Positions 46,054 to 58,692 of a stretch of DNA of 64,000 bases are shown piece after piece. The notes beneath the pieces are model-generated. The model saw nothing but the letters and a program-made list of their open reading frames with translations. It was not told where the DNA came from and did no database searches. Within the stretch, counting starts at the first letter, position 1. Every line of letters starts with the position of its first letter. The DNA lies in contig CANUEZ040000031.1 of the NCBI GenBank assembly GCA_948099385.1, positions 2,225,001 through 2,289,000 of the forward strand, read 5' to 3'. The DNA is from Fasciola hepatica (taxonomy: Eukaryota > Platyhelminthes > Trematoda > Plagiorchiida > Fasciolidae). A program made the position numbers and the translations under genes.

Positions 46054-49000
46054 ATGCTGTCATCAATGCTGGTAATCGTTTTTGGGTTTATCGTGTTGGA
46101 GGCAAGCGGTGAGTGGTTATATGGTCTGAGTTTTCAACATACTTCGTTAATTTACAAGATTAGTTTTATATACTCAGCAAAAGTATACTCTTCCATGTTG
46201 ATGTTCACGTGTTTGCAAGCATTGGTTTGTTACGTAAACTCTTTGAACTTGCATAGAATTTGATCCGTCTTATGTTTCATCGGATGAATTGTGATACAGA
46301 CTTGTGAGTAATATCGAGGCGTTTGTGTATAAAGAAGACGAAATCAAATTTACAATGAAAGATACCTGGAATTAGTTAAAATGCGCAATCCACAGTCATC
46401 AAAGAAAGTCAGAAAGATAAGAGATGTATTTTTGAATGGCATGATATTTCAATGCTTATTTTGGCAGGTGAAAGTTAAGGGATTTCTTGTTGTCTTTGAG
46501 ATGCACGATACAGAAGCCGAATAATGCTAAACGTCGAATAAAGTTTCCTAATACAGCTACTTATAAGACAGTCATAAACATGACAGAAATGAAACAAGCT
46601 TCAACGGTATACACTCCGTGAATTACAGCCGGCCGAATGCAAGCATATTCAGGATGGGCTGAGGTTTGGGCGGTTCAGTCAGCGAGATTTCGGAAGATAA
46701 AATGGGTCAAAGGTGGCACAAAATCAATCTACGCACCATTCACATGTGTACCGTATCCTGATTCACTGCTTTACCTTGAAATGTTTCAATTGCTTACCAT
46801 AAATGCACAGTAAAAACCGAAGGTTAAGGCAGCTTCATGGATGCGGTTCATACACCTTGATTGAAGGTGATTTGCTTCTAGATAAGTCGATTTTTAGGTT
46901 AACTAGAAATTCTGTGTTCCAAGTATGATTTGTGGTTTGCATTGTTTATTGAAAATTTCGGTTTGGTCACAGGTAACTCGAAGAACAACAATTGTGGTCC
47001 CGCCCAGCTGACAGCCGAAGACTCACTAAAATATATACAAGTCCCCGTTGCATCCAGCTGCTCCTGGTCATTATGGGCAATTAGAAACGAGTCCGTCCTA
47101 ATTTATATGAAGAGAAATAAGGTAATGTGTACTGTCTATTACATTGATATTATCAAAACAAACATAATCTTCGAAGAGCGATGCACTCAAAATTTCTTTC
47201 TCTCAGTTACATAATGGAAAACATTTGCGTATCATCCAAACAGCGTTAACGAGCCACTCTATTCTTCGAATTGGTTGTTGACGGTCATTCTGTTCGAAAT
47301 GCATTTCATCTGTTGGGTGAAATAAGTTTCACATGCAAAGGTTAAAGTTGTATACTGTCGTTTTTGTTACAACGATAAACTGTATGAAATTCTGAAAAGG
47401 GGGCACTGGTGGGACGGGAAAAGTGATGGGCTTTCAAATATTTTGTCCCAAGCTTGAAGCCCAATTCCGCTATCGATCCAAATGGCAGCATTTGAATGGC
47501 TGCGAGCCCTCACTTTAATATGGTGTGTTGTATTGCGTAATGCAACGATATACTTAGACAACAAGCGAATACAGATAATCATGGTCAACCTTTGTCCCAA
47601 CTAAACGGAAGACCTAACAGGAAAATAATGGAACAGGTGGCTTTCACAAGTTAATTAGTTTCGTCAGATTTCGTCGTCCAGAAAGATCCTTTTTATTGGT
47701 TCTACATTAGTTTGCGCGATCAAACGACAATTTATGCTTTTACAGAACGGTATGAAAAGGAGATATTTCCAGTGCCCAAAATTGTCAGTTCGCTTTCATC
47801 TACTCGATCTCCCGTCAAAGTATACAGGAATGTAAATTTAGGTAAATGTGCTTTGAATTACTGATTTTTAGGAAACCAAAAATGCACTTTGTACATATCA
47901 CCCGTTTTGCGTTTGCTCTCCAGCCTCCTCTACATGCGTACAAAATAAAACCATATTCAACGTCAGTAGCAATTCACATTTCATCTCTAATAACTTTTTC
48001 AAATTCCGACCATGACTCTTTGTCAACCTGACAATGATGATTTGGTTGTCCGACTTTCTATTACAGACATCGCAAGAAACCAATCAGTGCGTTAATGTGA
48101 CATACGCTGAAGGCCAGTATTCTGATATTATCTGTACACCAAGGGGAGACGTCATCGATTCGGATAAGCAACCATTTGTTATAACATACACACCACCCAA
48201 AACAGTATCAAACAATAGCGGAACGTTTCACGTCTACTATCGAATGAGTGAGTCTATAAGACACAGATAGGCGGATAAAAATAACATATCAGGATAACAA
48301 ACATTTCACCTAGCGAATGTCTCAAATAGTGGTGAGTATTTTTGAATAGGTACATGGTACACGTAAGATGTACATGTCAAGACACAAACTTCGGATTGTA
48401 AGGTTACTTAATTTTGAACTATCTGAATTCACGTTACTTGCTTTCGGTCGTCAAGTGATATTTTTTATCCAAAACTCTTCGGTTTACTGGCATTGGTACT
48501 TCGCGTGTGCCACAGCAATGAAGGCTTTTCTACCTTCTTCCGTTACCGTTCTATTTGAATATTACTTTCTAACCATGACTAAATGTTGCATTATTCACAC
48601 GACCATGGTTTCCTCACGAAGTAGCTACTTCACACGGGGTTCCATCCACTAACCTTTCTGGTTTTATCCTTATAACCTACCATTTCCATCAAAACTACCG
48701 CACCAGCCGGTGTGCCACGTGTAGGAAAGCACGCATACACCTAATTGGTATTCTCATCCCTCTCCAATCATCGTTCAGCGCAGGGGGGCGGAGTTGAAAG
48801 CCATACAACCTGTCTACTCACCATACGACTGCCCTGTTGTCTTTTTTGTTTTGAACAGGACTGTCGCTGTACCATAATTTATTCATATTTTCTAACTGAA
48901 ATCTCGTGAACATATACATTCAGTCTGAGCTCAAACTGCTCTGATTGTCTACTAGAGGCTGCCTTTTCAACATCTTATAATCCAGTACACGCGGCCATTT

Positions 49001-52000
49001 TGCTGTCCACATACCTTCCTGTTCGCCTTCACTGTTTTAACTGTCCGTCATCACATCGGGACTGAATGTAGCTGTAAACTACACAGATAGTTAGAATGGT
49101 ACACTACCATTTCCGTAGTTGTAGTCCATTCTTCAGTGTGCTTTGTCAAACGATAGGTTACATTATGCTGAATATAAAAACTAAGAATAAACCTGGCCCT
49201 CGTTTCAAAATAGAGATAGGTTAAGTTCATTAGGGAAACGAGAGGTGTTTTGAAGACTTCTAAATCATTGTATCACTTCATAAATCACAAAGCTGTCAAA
49301 CGTTCTAACGCGAAATAATTTACGCCAAGAGAATATGCATGCTTATGTATTCCCAAGAGTGTAATATGAAACATTGTAAGTGTGAATGGATAATTTCTAC
49401 CGGCAAATAAATAAATGAATCACAGCCGTGCCTTCTGATGCTCATTCGTGTCTTGGTCGCTGCTAACTAAATTTGGAAGCACTGTTTACATTTTATGCCT
49501 CATGAGACAATCTTCACCTGCACAGTTGTTGATCAGTGTTATACCTTCTTAAAGTGAGTGATTTAGGTGTTCGTATATAACTGGTAATTGATGATGTTAC
49601 CCACCCACACTTGTGTTGCACAGAAAACTGTGGTCAATATCGTTTATCTGCCTCTTATGAAGAACAAATGTTTCCAATTTTCGCGGCCCCGACTGACATT
49701 CCGGAGAGGCATACATGCACTTGGATAATTGCAACAAACAACAAAACACCTTTCGAAATTAAAGTTGAACGAAGCCAGGTCAGTTTCATGAGAACAGCCG
49801 GGGTATATTGAGGGCTTTTGCTATGAAGTTGGTCGTCCTGAAAACAATGCAATTTTTTTCACAGACCAAGGTATTCCATGATGTCCGGCTTAAGAAAAAT
49901 CCTGACCTGTTGGAACCTTATATGAATCACTCATCCTGAGTATCAAGATTAAATTACAGGTTATTCCCCAACAGTGCAGTGGGTTTTGAGTTTATATATT
50001 ATGTGCATCTTTCATTGTTCCATGCCCAAGAATCAATAAAACCGAAGCCTTTTGTTTTTCTTTGGATATTATAAAATTATTACTGCCTGGACGAAACTGA
50101 ACTAGAACTGTGTTTTCACAATGAAACAATTATCATCACTTACAGACTCCCAATCAGTGCGTCGAAGTTTTCTGTACAAAGTTTGATATAATCTGTGGGG
50201 ACAGTGTTGAAAATGTGGTGGAATGCTCTGAAGAAACGGCACGTATTACATTTCCCGTATCAGGATATCCACGAACCACGAAGAACTTTAAAGTGATTTA
50301 TAAATCAGGTGAGACAATTATGTTAATGTCAAAGTGATGGGCCCACTCGTGTTAAGTACTTGAAACTACGTCTCATTATTGATGTATGATACACTCCTTA
50401 TCACTTACAGCAAAACAAAGGAATCCAACTTGAAACTAACTGTAAAATCCAACTGTTATGCTAGTTTATGGAACCAAAATACTGGGTAATGTAATTAGAC
50501 TTTCGGAAAAGTTCAGCAGAAGAGACAAATCATGCCCTATGGTTTGTTTGATATAACCAAACACGAGTTAAATGAATCAACAACGAGCAATTTGAACTGT
50601 TGATCTAGTTGACCTGAACATTTCAGAATAAGGGAGTGCCCTGTGTGACAATTATCATGTGTACTGCTAAACTTTATCGGTTGATTTTTATTAAGTATTG
50701 TTCTTTCATATCTATGTCAATGCCATCGCGCGGAGATATAATCAAGTACCCATGGCCTAAAACCTCTGAATACTTGTTTCTGTATCGTGAAATGATGGGT
50801 AAAATTACATTGCAAATTCTGTAAAAATGTGAAAACAGCACATTGGGACAGAAATATGCACCGTTGCTTTACAAATTACTGAGTCCTTTTTACAAACATT
50901 CCTCATGGCAAAATACTCTAGGTTGGATGCTTCTGACGGAACGTCAAACAAAATAAGTGGATTGTACCACAGCTCTTTTGAAAAGTCAAAATTAAAAAGA
51001 CTAGGTGGTTGATCTGAACTTAATCAGGAAATTGTCTTACCATCACTCAAATAGGTATTTGGATGGTACAAAGAACAAAGATGGACTACTGCAGAAAAAG
51101 GCTCACCCAAAAACACAACCTGATAGATCCCCTCCAATCAATTGCATATCACAATGAAAAAGCCAAGTAAAAATAGAAACATGAAGCAATCATTTGCTTT
51201 GTTGTTGAAGAAGAAGCTTGCAATCATTGCGATGATAAGTACAACTCATTCATGGACAAGCTGAACGGTATGTGAAGCAATAATATGTTGAGAAGAAAAT
51301 TCGAAACCATGAGCCATTCAAGTGACTATAAGGTTCTCCAAAAGAGCCTGCAACCATCCATCACCGAATTGGCATTCATGCAATTAACTTTAATTGATTA
51401 TTCAGTACGCCTATGCAATAGCCCACCAAAGTCAATTGTCTACCAGAAATATGAACTGAAATATGTTCGTCTGTTTTCCGGTAGATAAATGGAGACGTTC
51501 ATCAATCAACACTGCTCTACTTGATGAAGCATATTTTTCATATTTCTGGATTATCGAATTGCGAAACTTGATTTTATTTTAGCTAATTTGAACAAGCTTT
51601 TTGCTACTCATACAATGGTCGTCCATGCATCATCCATCTTGTGCTGATCAATACGGTTATATTTTGTTCAATTATTGCTCGGCTGAATGCTGACTGATGA
51701 GTTTGTCAAAGAATGGCACCAATGAGGATTTATTGATATCCAATCACTTCAAGAATAATTCTGATGCAAAACTCGTTCCTTTTCCTTGTGTAAATAAGCG
51801 GCAGAAAAATCACCTGGTGCACAAAATTGCGATAACGTTCAACTCATTTCTGGGTCAAAGAAACACACGTTCATTGTTATGAACGAAAGCGAAATTATTA
51901 CACAAGGATACCAATGTACTTGGTCAATCGACGATTTGTCCGATAAACCAATCCGAATCTCACTGGAAACCTTGGGGACCGATGCAAGTATTTGTGATAG

Positions 52001-52973
52001 CCTCATTGCCATTTGACCTGGGTCTGTGTTTTATCTTGCACCAGTTGCAAAAGTTGCACGCATTCAATCTCTACTGGTATGCAATATACATTCCCGTGGT
52101 TTTGATCACTATGTAGCATCCATTTGAATCAATCCAATTTCTTTTGAGTTAGAATAAGAGCTGTACTACTGTTCCAAAGTTGGAGCCTTTGAATTTGTTT
52201 GCCAATTGGTAAGACGCATTTCTTGTTATTTGCAGACTGAGAACCAGTGCGTGACTGTTAAGTGTTCTGGTGATCAGATGGATCACGAAATATGTGCCTT
52301 AGCTGGAACAAATTCATTCACGTGCACAACAAAGCCCGCTTTTGTCATATTCTCCGCAGGATCATCGATGGAGGACGTGAAAAATATCCAAGTCACCTAT
52401 CAACTAGGTAGGTATCGACAGATACCATTAGAATTTCGCTGTTAAAAAGATTTCTGCCTTTAGTCTGGTATAATCATTGCAAGTTTACTTAGCCTCCATC
52501 TTTTCACTTTTCACTCAAAGACGATTAATCCTAACCGGTGTTCTGGCATTGGACATTTCATTTCTTACAAAGAGCTTGATCCGGAATCCGTATTTGTAAG
52601 ACCTAAGCAGATGGCTAGTTCATTCTCTGAAAAACCAATGGAAGCAATAAACTGAAAAGTAATGCCTTGTGATGAGCAAGATAATTCCGATGTTTTTCTC
52701 AAAGTATGCACCGCAAAAGAAATTTGTGGGAATCGGTTGAAACCAATGGATTTTTTCTACTGTATTTTGACCACGCAATTTCTGAATATTTCATTGATTC
52801 TTTGCAGGTGGTGATATCATTTTAGTGAATTTGAATATCGTTTTTTTCCAGTCAGACACATGTAACCTGTTGAGGATATGCCCAATTTGCTTTTCGTTTC
52901 AGATTCCGCCAAAGCCAATTCATCCACCCTTGCAGTTTTGGTTATTATTATATTATTCAGTCAAACGCAATGA
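46054..52973 (+). CDS. Three-CUB-domain protein, probably GPI-anchored (374 aa, 8 exons)
   Basis: Exons are 46054-46108, 46973-47121, 48067-48247, 49624-49778, 50146-50308, 51805-51983, 52236-52407 and 52903-52973. They sum to 1125 bases and stay in one frame. Residues 1-18 (MLSSMLVIVFGFIVLEAS) form a signal peptide. Three CUB-like domains follow at about 19-128, 129-234 and 235-351. Each is split into a phase 1-0 exon carrying CG/NCG and a C-x-W motif (CSWSLW, CTWIIA, CTWSID) and a phase 0-1 exon starting with a conserved NQCV (TNQCVNV, PNQCVEV, ENQCVTV). The last exon encodes DSAKANSSTLAVLVIIILFS-QTQ and a stop, typical of a GPI-anchor signal or short tail anchor. CUB domains bind proteins or sugars outside cells, so a surface role is likely. 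Intron 6 uses a GC donor. The exact ligand and family are unknown. Confidence 0.8.
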
Positions 52974-53344
52974 GAAAATGAAACATTGCTGTAATCTGCA
53001 TTATTCAACTCAAATCGTCCCTATTCATTCGTCGGCTATACTCCCTTGTTCGTTCATTTCTTTTTAAATGCCTCGGTTTTGTTAGATGGATAGTGCATTA
53101 TGTTTAATTCGACGTAAGAAATGAGGATTGGGAACAGCCGTTAAACTTTAAAGTTCATCCACCAATTGCTTCAGCATAGGAACACCAAACCTCATGGGAG
53201 CTTCATATCGATGTCAAATGTTTCAGAGTCATCAAATTCGACATCACGAATGTATGTTATTTATCAATATCTGGAAAATAATTTTTGTACTGTTGAGGCT
53301 TACGATGTGGTTCAGAGCAGCATTCAACTTGTTTGGAGTTGAAC

Positions 53345-53350
53345 AATAAA
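53345..53350 (+). terminator. Candidate poly(A) signal of the CUB-domain gene
   Basis: AATAAA lies about 370 bases past the stop codon at 52971-52973. Confidence 0.4.
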
Positions 53351-54037
53351 TGACTCATTTTAGGTATATTACTCTTGCAGTGGTTTATTTCATTTCCTCA
53401 TTATTATTTGCTTGCTTTTCTAGGAGACACGCCAAAATGCACATAGTAAAACAGAAGATAGTTCAGTAAATTAAACGATGTTCGCTCAATCCCTGTTCAA
53501 CTCAGTTCTTACTGTTTCGGAGACTCATATGAGGGAATGCTCGCCAGAAAGAGAACAAATATAGCTTGATCAGGATGTAAATCAAAAGTGTAAAGAAGAA
53601 GAAACGAAATATCTTGAGAAGTTATGAACTTTAACTGAATACTTACTGGAAAAATACGGGAATCTATGTCACGGCAATGATGACGGGGCCGGTAACTTTG
53701 AATTCGAAGTTTATGTATTCCTATGCACAAACGAACTCTGTGCGACGAACGCGCTCGCACCAATGTTCGAAGTCTTGGCTGCAACATTGTGAATCTTTGT
53801 TCAGCTTAAAATGTGAATTAAAAAACATCCACGAAACTCCCGTTTGTTGATCTAGCTAACTGCGATTTGCCTCCAATATATTTGTGGGTCATCATGAACC
53901 CTTTCATTCCAACGTATCCAGGTATATTGATTTACCCAGTGCAGTGTTTCTTGTTCTGCAGCCCAGTAAAAGTGTCATTATCTACAACTTCTTGAAAAAT
54001 ATCTAGGGTTCAAGAAACATCTTTCATAATGTTGTAA
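53351..54037. other. Intergenic, no supported feature
   Basis: AT-rich sequence. A minus-strand frame at 53509-53787 is unrecognised. Confidence 0.35.
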
Positions 54038-54045
54038 TATAAATA
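54038..54045 (+). promoter_or_regulatory. Second TATAAATA box
   Basis: The same octamer as before the CUB gene lies 25 bases ahead of an ATG at 54070. That ATG opens MIFSVNTAILLLISKTEFQF, a plausible signal-peptide start. This could mark a neighbouring gene for a secreted protein, but no downstream exon was secured. Confidence 0.25.
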
Positions 54046-54299
54046 TACCAGGTCAAGCTTAGTAGTACTATGATCTTCAGTGTAAATACTGCCATATTAC
54101 TCCTAATTAGCAAAACAGAATTTCAATTCACAGAGAATGGCCATTGTAGTTTTAGCTCCCGCTCTAAAACACGGAACATCGGAATTCCCTGTAAAATGAA
54201 AATGTGTGGTGAAACAGTTCATTCATTGACCGAGTTGATTCATGGGACTGATAGCGCGAAATAAAAATGCAATTATTGAGAGGTTTCAGAGTGGATTTT

Positions 54300-57200
54300 C
54301 TGTGCAAACGCAGTTGATGCCGGCATGTGGCTAGTGGAGATTCCAGCTGGGTGTTGGGAAGAAAAGGAAAACAAACAGCTTCTCGAATTACACCGACACT
54401 GGCTCGGAGATAATCGAAAACCTTTCTATTTTCATTGATGTATTTCATTCTTCCAGATAACTAATTTTGCAACCAGTTTGGCAACTATGTGAGGTTGTCA
54501 AAATATTACATTTTTTGAAAGAAATGGTCGTGTAGTCAAGGGGAGTTCAACTAACTGACTTGGAGAAACCGCTGAGTGATATAACAAAATGATGCAAAAA
54601 TTACTTTGCTACATTAGAGGTAAGAGGTTAGGGTTTTTGTACTCAAACTACAATTCATTGGTTTTTGCCTGCTCTTGGTTTCGTTGTTGACAGAGGGAGC
54701 ACTTTTGTTCGACATGTTTTGTGTTCCATTAGGTCATGGGATATTTTAGGCATAGATATAAGTGTAACTGGACGCTAAAATTCGGACTACATACGATTCA
54801 ATTGAAATGCTAGCTTGCGAATTCATTAGACCACATAGGGAGCCGGTTCCGTGTCCAGGTACCACAGGTAGTATATCATCTGGGCAAGGTGACCAGCTTA
54901 TAACTGTTGATTCGAGTAACCTCGGAACTTCTGTGGTTGATGTTTTCTGAAATTTAAAGGGAGCAAACAAGGGGAAAACGAGAGTTGGGTCCTCTGATTG
55001 TCTGGAACAGCGGACACTTGGACAGTTTAAATCAACGTTTACATTCGAAGGCTTTCCTTCTTAGCCGCAGAGAAGTTTGCTCCCAAGCCACTTCATTTTT
55101 GTTACTACCTTTCCGGAAAAGTTGTCTTTAGGCTGTGTAATCTAAGGCTTCAGCCAAAGGGCCCCAATTTTGTTTTGCGTAGAGTACTTCAATTCATCCG
55201 ACCGGCTTAGCTATTCCAGATGTGGATAGGCCTATGTTCCAGAATAAAGGTAAAGAGTTTCTATGTGACAGGAAGTATTAAAAACCCCTAATCATTCCTG
55301 ATGTAAAATTTACGGAGAATCATAAAATTGAAGTGTGTTTCTGCCACCATATGTCCATAGACAATGCCCAGTTAAGGTCTACTCTGACCGCTGTGTAATG
55401 GATTATTTGTTTAAAATAGGTCTGTTTGAAGTGTGCGCGTGAAACTCGCGACCTCCTTGAGAGAACATTTTTGGGTTTAAATGTAATATGCGATGATTAT
55501 TGGTGTATGGTGGTGCACTTGACATGACAGAGAAGAATTCTGAGTGGTTTGTCAGGCGATAGTCGTGTGGGAGTATGAGGGATATGAGGTTTGAAAGTCA
55601 AAAGAGCACGTTTCGATGATTCACCGAAGCCGCTCATACTAGGGTGACGAACACCAAAAAGCTTTCGGGTGACAACATGACCCAAACAAGTTCATGCAAG
55701 GGAGCATGAAACATATAAACAGTTGATACCACTTGGATGGAAAAATTTGTTTCACTTAACCACTTCGAGTGGATTCGGGTGAAGAAGCCTCCATGTTTTC
55801 GTTTTTTTGATGCCCATGGTAAGAACAAGGATGGGGAAAAACTTCATTTTTAGACACAGTGGCAAACTTACAGCCTTTTAGTCAAGTTTCTTTCAAGCGT
55901 ACAGCACAAACATTTGATAAGCCGTGAACCATGGGAAAATATGTAAGATTTGAAAGCTTGTTAAACAGAAAACGTTTATTATTACATAAAGTACTAGGAA
56001 CATTCAAGCTGCTCACCGTTTTGCATTCAAAAGCGGCCTCCTAATCAGCTCTGTTGCATTTATTTGCACAATGAGTCTAGTTACAACGTTCGGATAATGA
56101 CGCACCCTTTGTTGTCATGGCGCGTCATTTAACAATATCATAAATTCTTTCGAATACATATGAGTGCTCAACATAACGATGATTGTTTGCAGTGAAATAA
56201 ATAGTTCCACACTAAGTACTTTCATATAAAGACCAAAACGTAGCGCATTGGTTCAGAGGGATAAAAAGGACTAAACCCGTAGCAGCATCAAACCGAGATC
56301 GTTCTCCAGATTTTACCCGATTCCTTTCAATTCTTGGCATATTTGGCGGTTATCGTAATACGCAAGTAAAAACGTACAGACTTTAGACAGATGAAAAATT
56401 TATCAGCTGCAAGTTTTCAAAAATAGGCCAAGTCAGACATACAGTGATTCGTGGTTGTTCAATGGCACAACTTGTGTTTGGAAAAGCAATATCTCGAACG
56501 TGTAGTCAAGTATGTCGATACCATATCACGTTTTGACCAAATCCAGATTTGTCGTAAAACAGTGGTGTAAGTCGAGCTGCCGTCGCTCTTCCTAACGGCA
56601 ATGAGCAATTTTACGATATATTCCGAGTATTTGGTAACTGCAGGCACGTTCCTTGGTACAAAGAGTGTCATCTTCATATGGCCGTTTAGGAAGGAAATGT
56701 ATTTTTAGTACTGTAGACTATTTATTCCCTACCAAAATGTGCTAAACAGGAGTAAGATCACCCACATGAAATTGGGAATTTTCTTTGCTTGTTCAGTCTA
56801 TATTTGACAATAAATTTAGTGTAACCCTGTAACAATGTCCTCGACAAGCGCAAACACTGCTCTCATTGGTCTGAACCATCCTATGTATACTCAGAACACC
56901 CAATTCATTGGTATCTGACTGGTTTCTAATAAAATGATCATCCCACATGAGACGTCGTTCAACATGTACACGGTTGAAATTACAATGTTGTGAAGTCGGT
57001 ACCATTGAACACGTGTAGAATGATTCCTATTTTGGACATGATCCAATACCATTAGCCACATCTTCTGATAAATTGTTTAAGTTCCTTTTTCGCTGCCTGA
57101 ACAAAACAAGGTTTATATCCTAATACCAAATGAATGGTCATTCAAAATTCCAAATGATATTCAAGGAAACTCAAAATAAACTAAAAGACATCAAATCCTG

Positions 57201-57530
57201 AACACTGTTGTGCCATGCTGCCTAATAAAATTACAGTTTCAACGAGTACTAAAGTTCATCACTAGTGTGGATTTCAGGAGATATACAAGCTGGATAGATT
57301 CCTGAGATCAATAATCTTGCTAACTATTCCTCTAGAGGCGCGGTTACGTTTTACCACGGGGATATACGGTAGAATCATGAAGACTCACATAAGACAGTTT
57401 ACAGTCCAGGTCACAAAAATATAAAAAGGATATTGAATAGCCCATCTGGTTGTGACATCAATGGGCTTTCCTTCAATGGAACGGTTCGCGGGATATATCT
57501 TTGATCCCCATGGACACTCCCATGATGTAC
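54300..57530. other. No supported gene
   Basis: AT-rich sequence with short conflicting frames. No CUB-type NQCV or C-x-W exon and no repeat with visible ends was found here. Confidence 0.4.
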
Positions 57531-57534
57531 TGAG

Positions 57535-57630
57535 ATGGGGAAAACATCAGAATTGTTTTTTTTCATTCTCTGGTCGCTCTTAAGACTGGTAAAGTTTAGT
57601 TCAGTCCAAGCAAACAATTGTATTGCACTG
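57535..57630 (+). CDS. Possible signal-peptide first exon
   Basis: ATG at 57535 opens MGKTSELFFFILWSLLRLV and then KFSSVQANNCIALTE, a hydrophobic leader followed by a cysteine. GTCAGT follows 57630, the same donor hexamer as exon 4 of the CUB gene. No following exon was identified, so this may be chance. Confidence 0.25.
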
Positions 57631-57746
57631 ACTGAAGTCAGTTTTGTTTATATCTATCATTGGCAAACTGAACCCAAAATAAGGAAAAATATAAAGAAAA
57701 TGAAAATACTACGGAAAGAACTACAAAGGGAATCTTTCTGAGAAGA

Positions 57747-57752
57747 TTTATT
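57747..57752 (-). terminator. Candidate poly(A) signal for the minus-strand CUB-like fragment
   Basis: The minus-strand AATAAA lies about 270 bases past the stop at 58023. Confidence 0.3.
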
Positions 57753-58022
57753 TTTGAATAGAAAAGCACTGTGGATCGAGATACTAGGCGCAGGAATTGT
57801 TATTTTCGCATCAACCGAAGTAATTCTAGTGGACGCCCTATCTAGCAGTCAACGGTGCTGTAATGTTACAGTTTGAACTACTTCATTCTTTTGGGAGTTC
57901 AATTTGCTTATAGGTACTGATCTGTGAGCAATGCGATTAGTGGGCTCAACTTTGACAAACATTTTCACAGTGTGTGAAAGCGGATTATGCGAGCGAGACA
58001 GGCTTACTGCGATTGTCAATAT

Positions 58023-58692
58023 TCAGAGTAGCACCAAGATGAGTGTGCAGAAAAACATGGATAAGGATTGAAACGTACAATAAATGAATGAATACTGATT
58101 TGTCCCAGTGGGTTTTCCGGCGTTGCAAATAGATAAGACAGAATCATCACATAAATGTGCTCCTTGTTCTCCAACCAGAGTTCTCACACGTATATGGCCA
58201 TTGTATTCTGAGCACCGTATCATCTTTGAGAATCCGTAATTTTCAGAGTTGTCGATTGCAAATTTCGCGTTTATGTACCCGTGAATGGTCTGTCATCAGT
58301 ACCACGGAAATACGAGACGTCAGCGGAACCCAAGCATTGCAGTACCCTTTTCTGCTTCCTGGTTCTGAATAATACAGTTGGTGGTTGTTTGTCTGTAGAA
58401 TGCACGACATTCCGATAATGCAATAGAAAAATATCCATGAAACAATAGTTGTGTGAATTAATGATTTCACAGCATTTTCCTTAGTCGGTACAACATTCTC
58501 TACTGTACCGTCCTAGCACAGATATCGAAGTGGTTTACGCAGATAACCACATCCGATCAGATCAAACCGCCTTTTGTATTCTGTGTAACAGAATTTTAGT
58601 CTATATTCCGTCGAAAGAGTCTGTGAAATAACTTCATGACCAGAACATTTACGCAGTGCACTTTTGACAACAGAATCACTAGTGTTCCCAGT
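58023..58692 (-). CDS. Fragment of a CUB-like gene on the minus strand (partial)
   Basis: Three minus-strand pieces look like CUB parts. First, 58692-58548 follows a good acceptor (CTTTGTATCAG), enters in phase 0 like other second-half exons, and encodes TGNTSDSVV...KFCYTEYKRRF. Second, 58392-58279 follows ATTCTACAG and contains KGYCNAWVPLTSRISVVL with the C-x-W motif. Third, 58223-58023 encodes CSEYNGHIRV, then GAHLCDDSVLSICNAG, and ends in the hydrophobic SLSMFFCTLILVLL and a stop, a GPI-like tail. The last two join in phase 0 across a 55-base intron (GTACAT...CTCAAAG). The first and second pieces do not join in phase, and no ATG precedes them. It may be a diverged paralogue of the gene at 46-53 kb or a pseudogene. 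Confidence 0.38.

Noticed and set aside
58393..58470. Apparent signal peptide (hydrophobic stretch) before the minus-strand C-x-W exon
   Set aside because: The frame begins with GTG and has no ATG before the hydrophobic part, which is better read as the pyrimidine tract of an acceptor.
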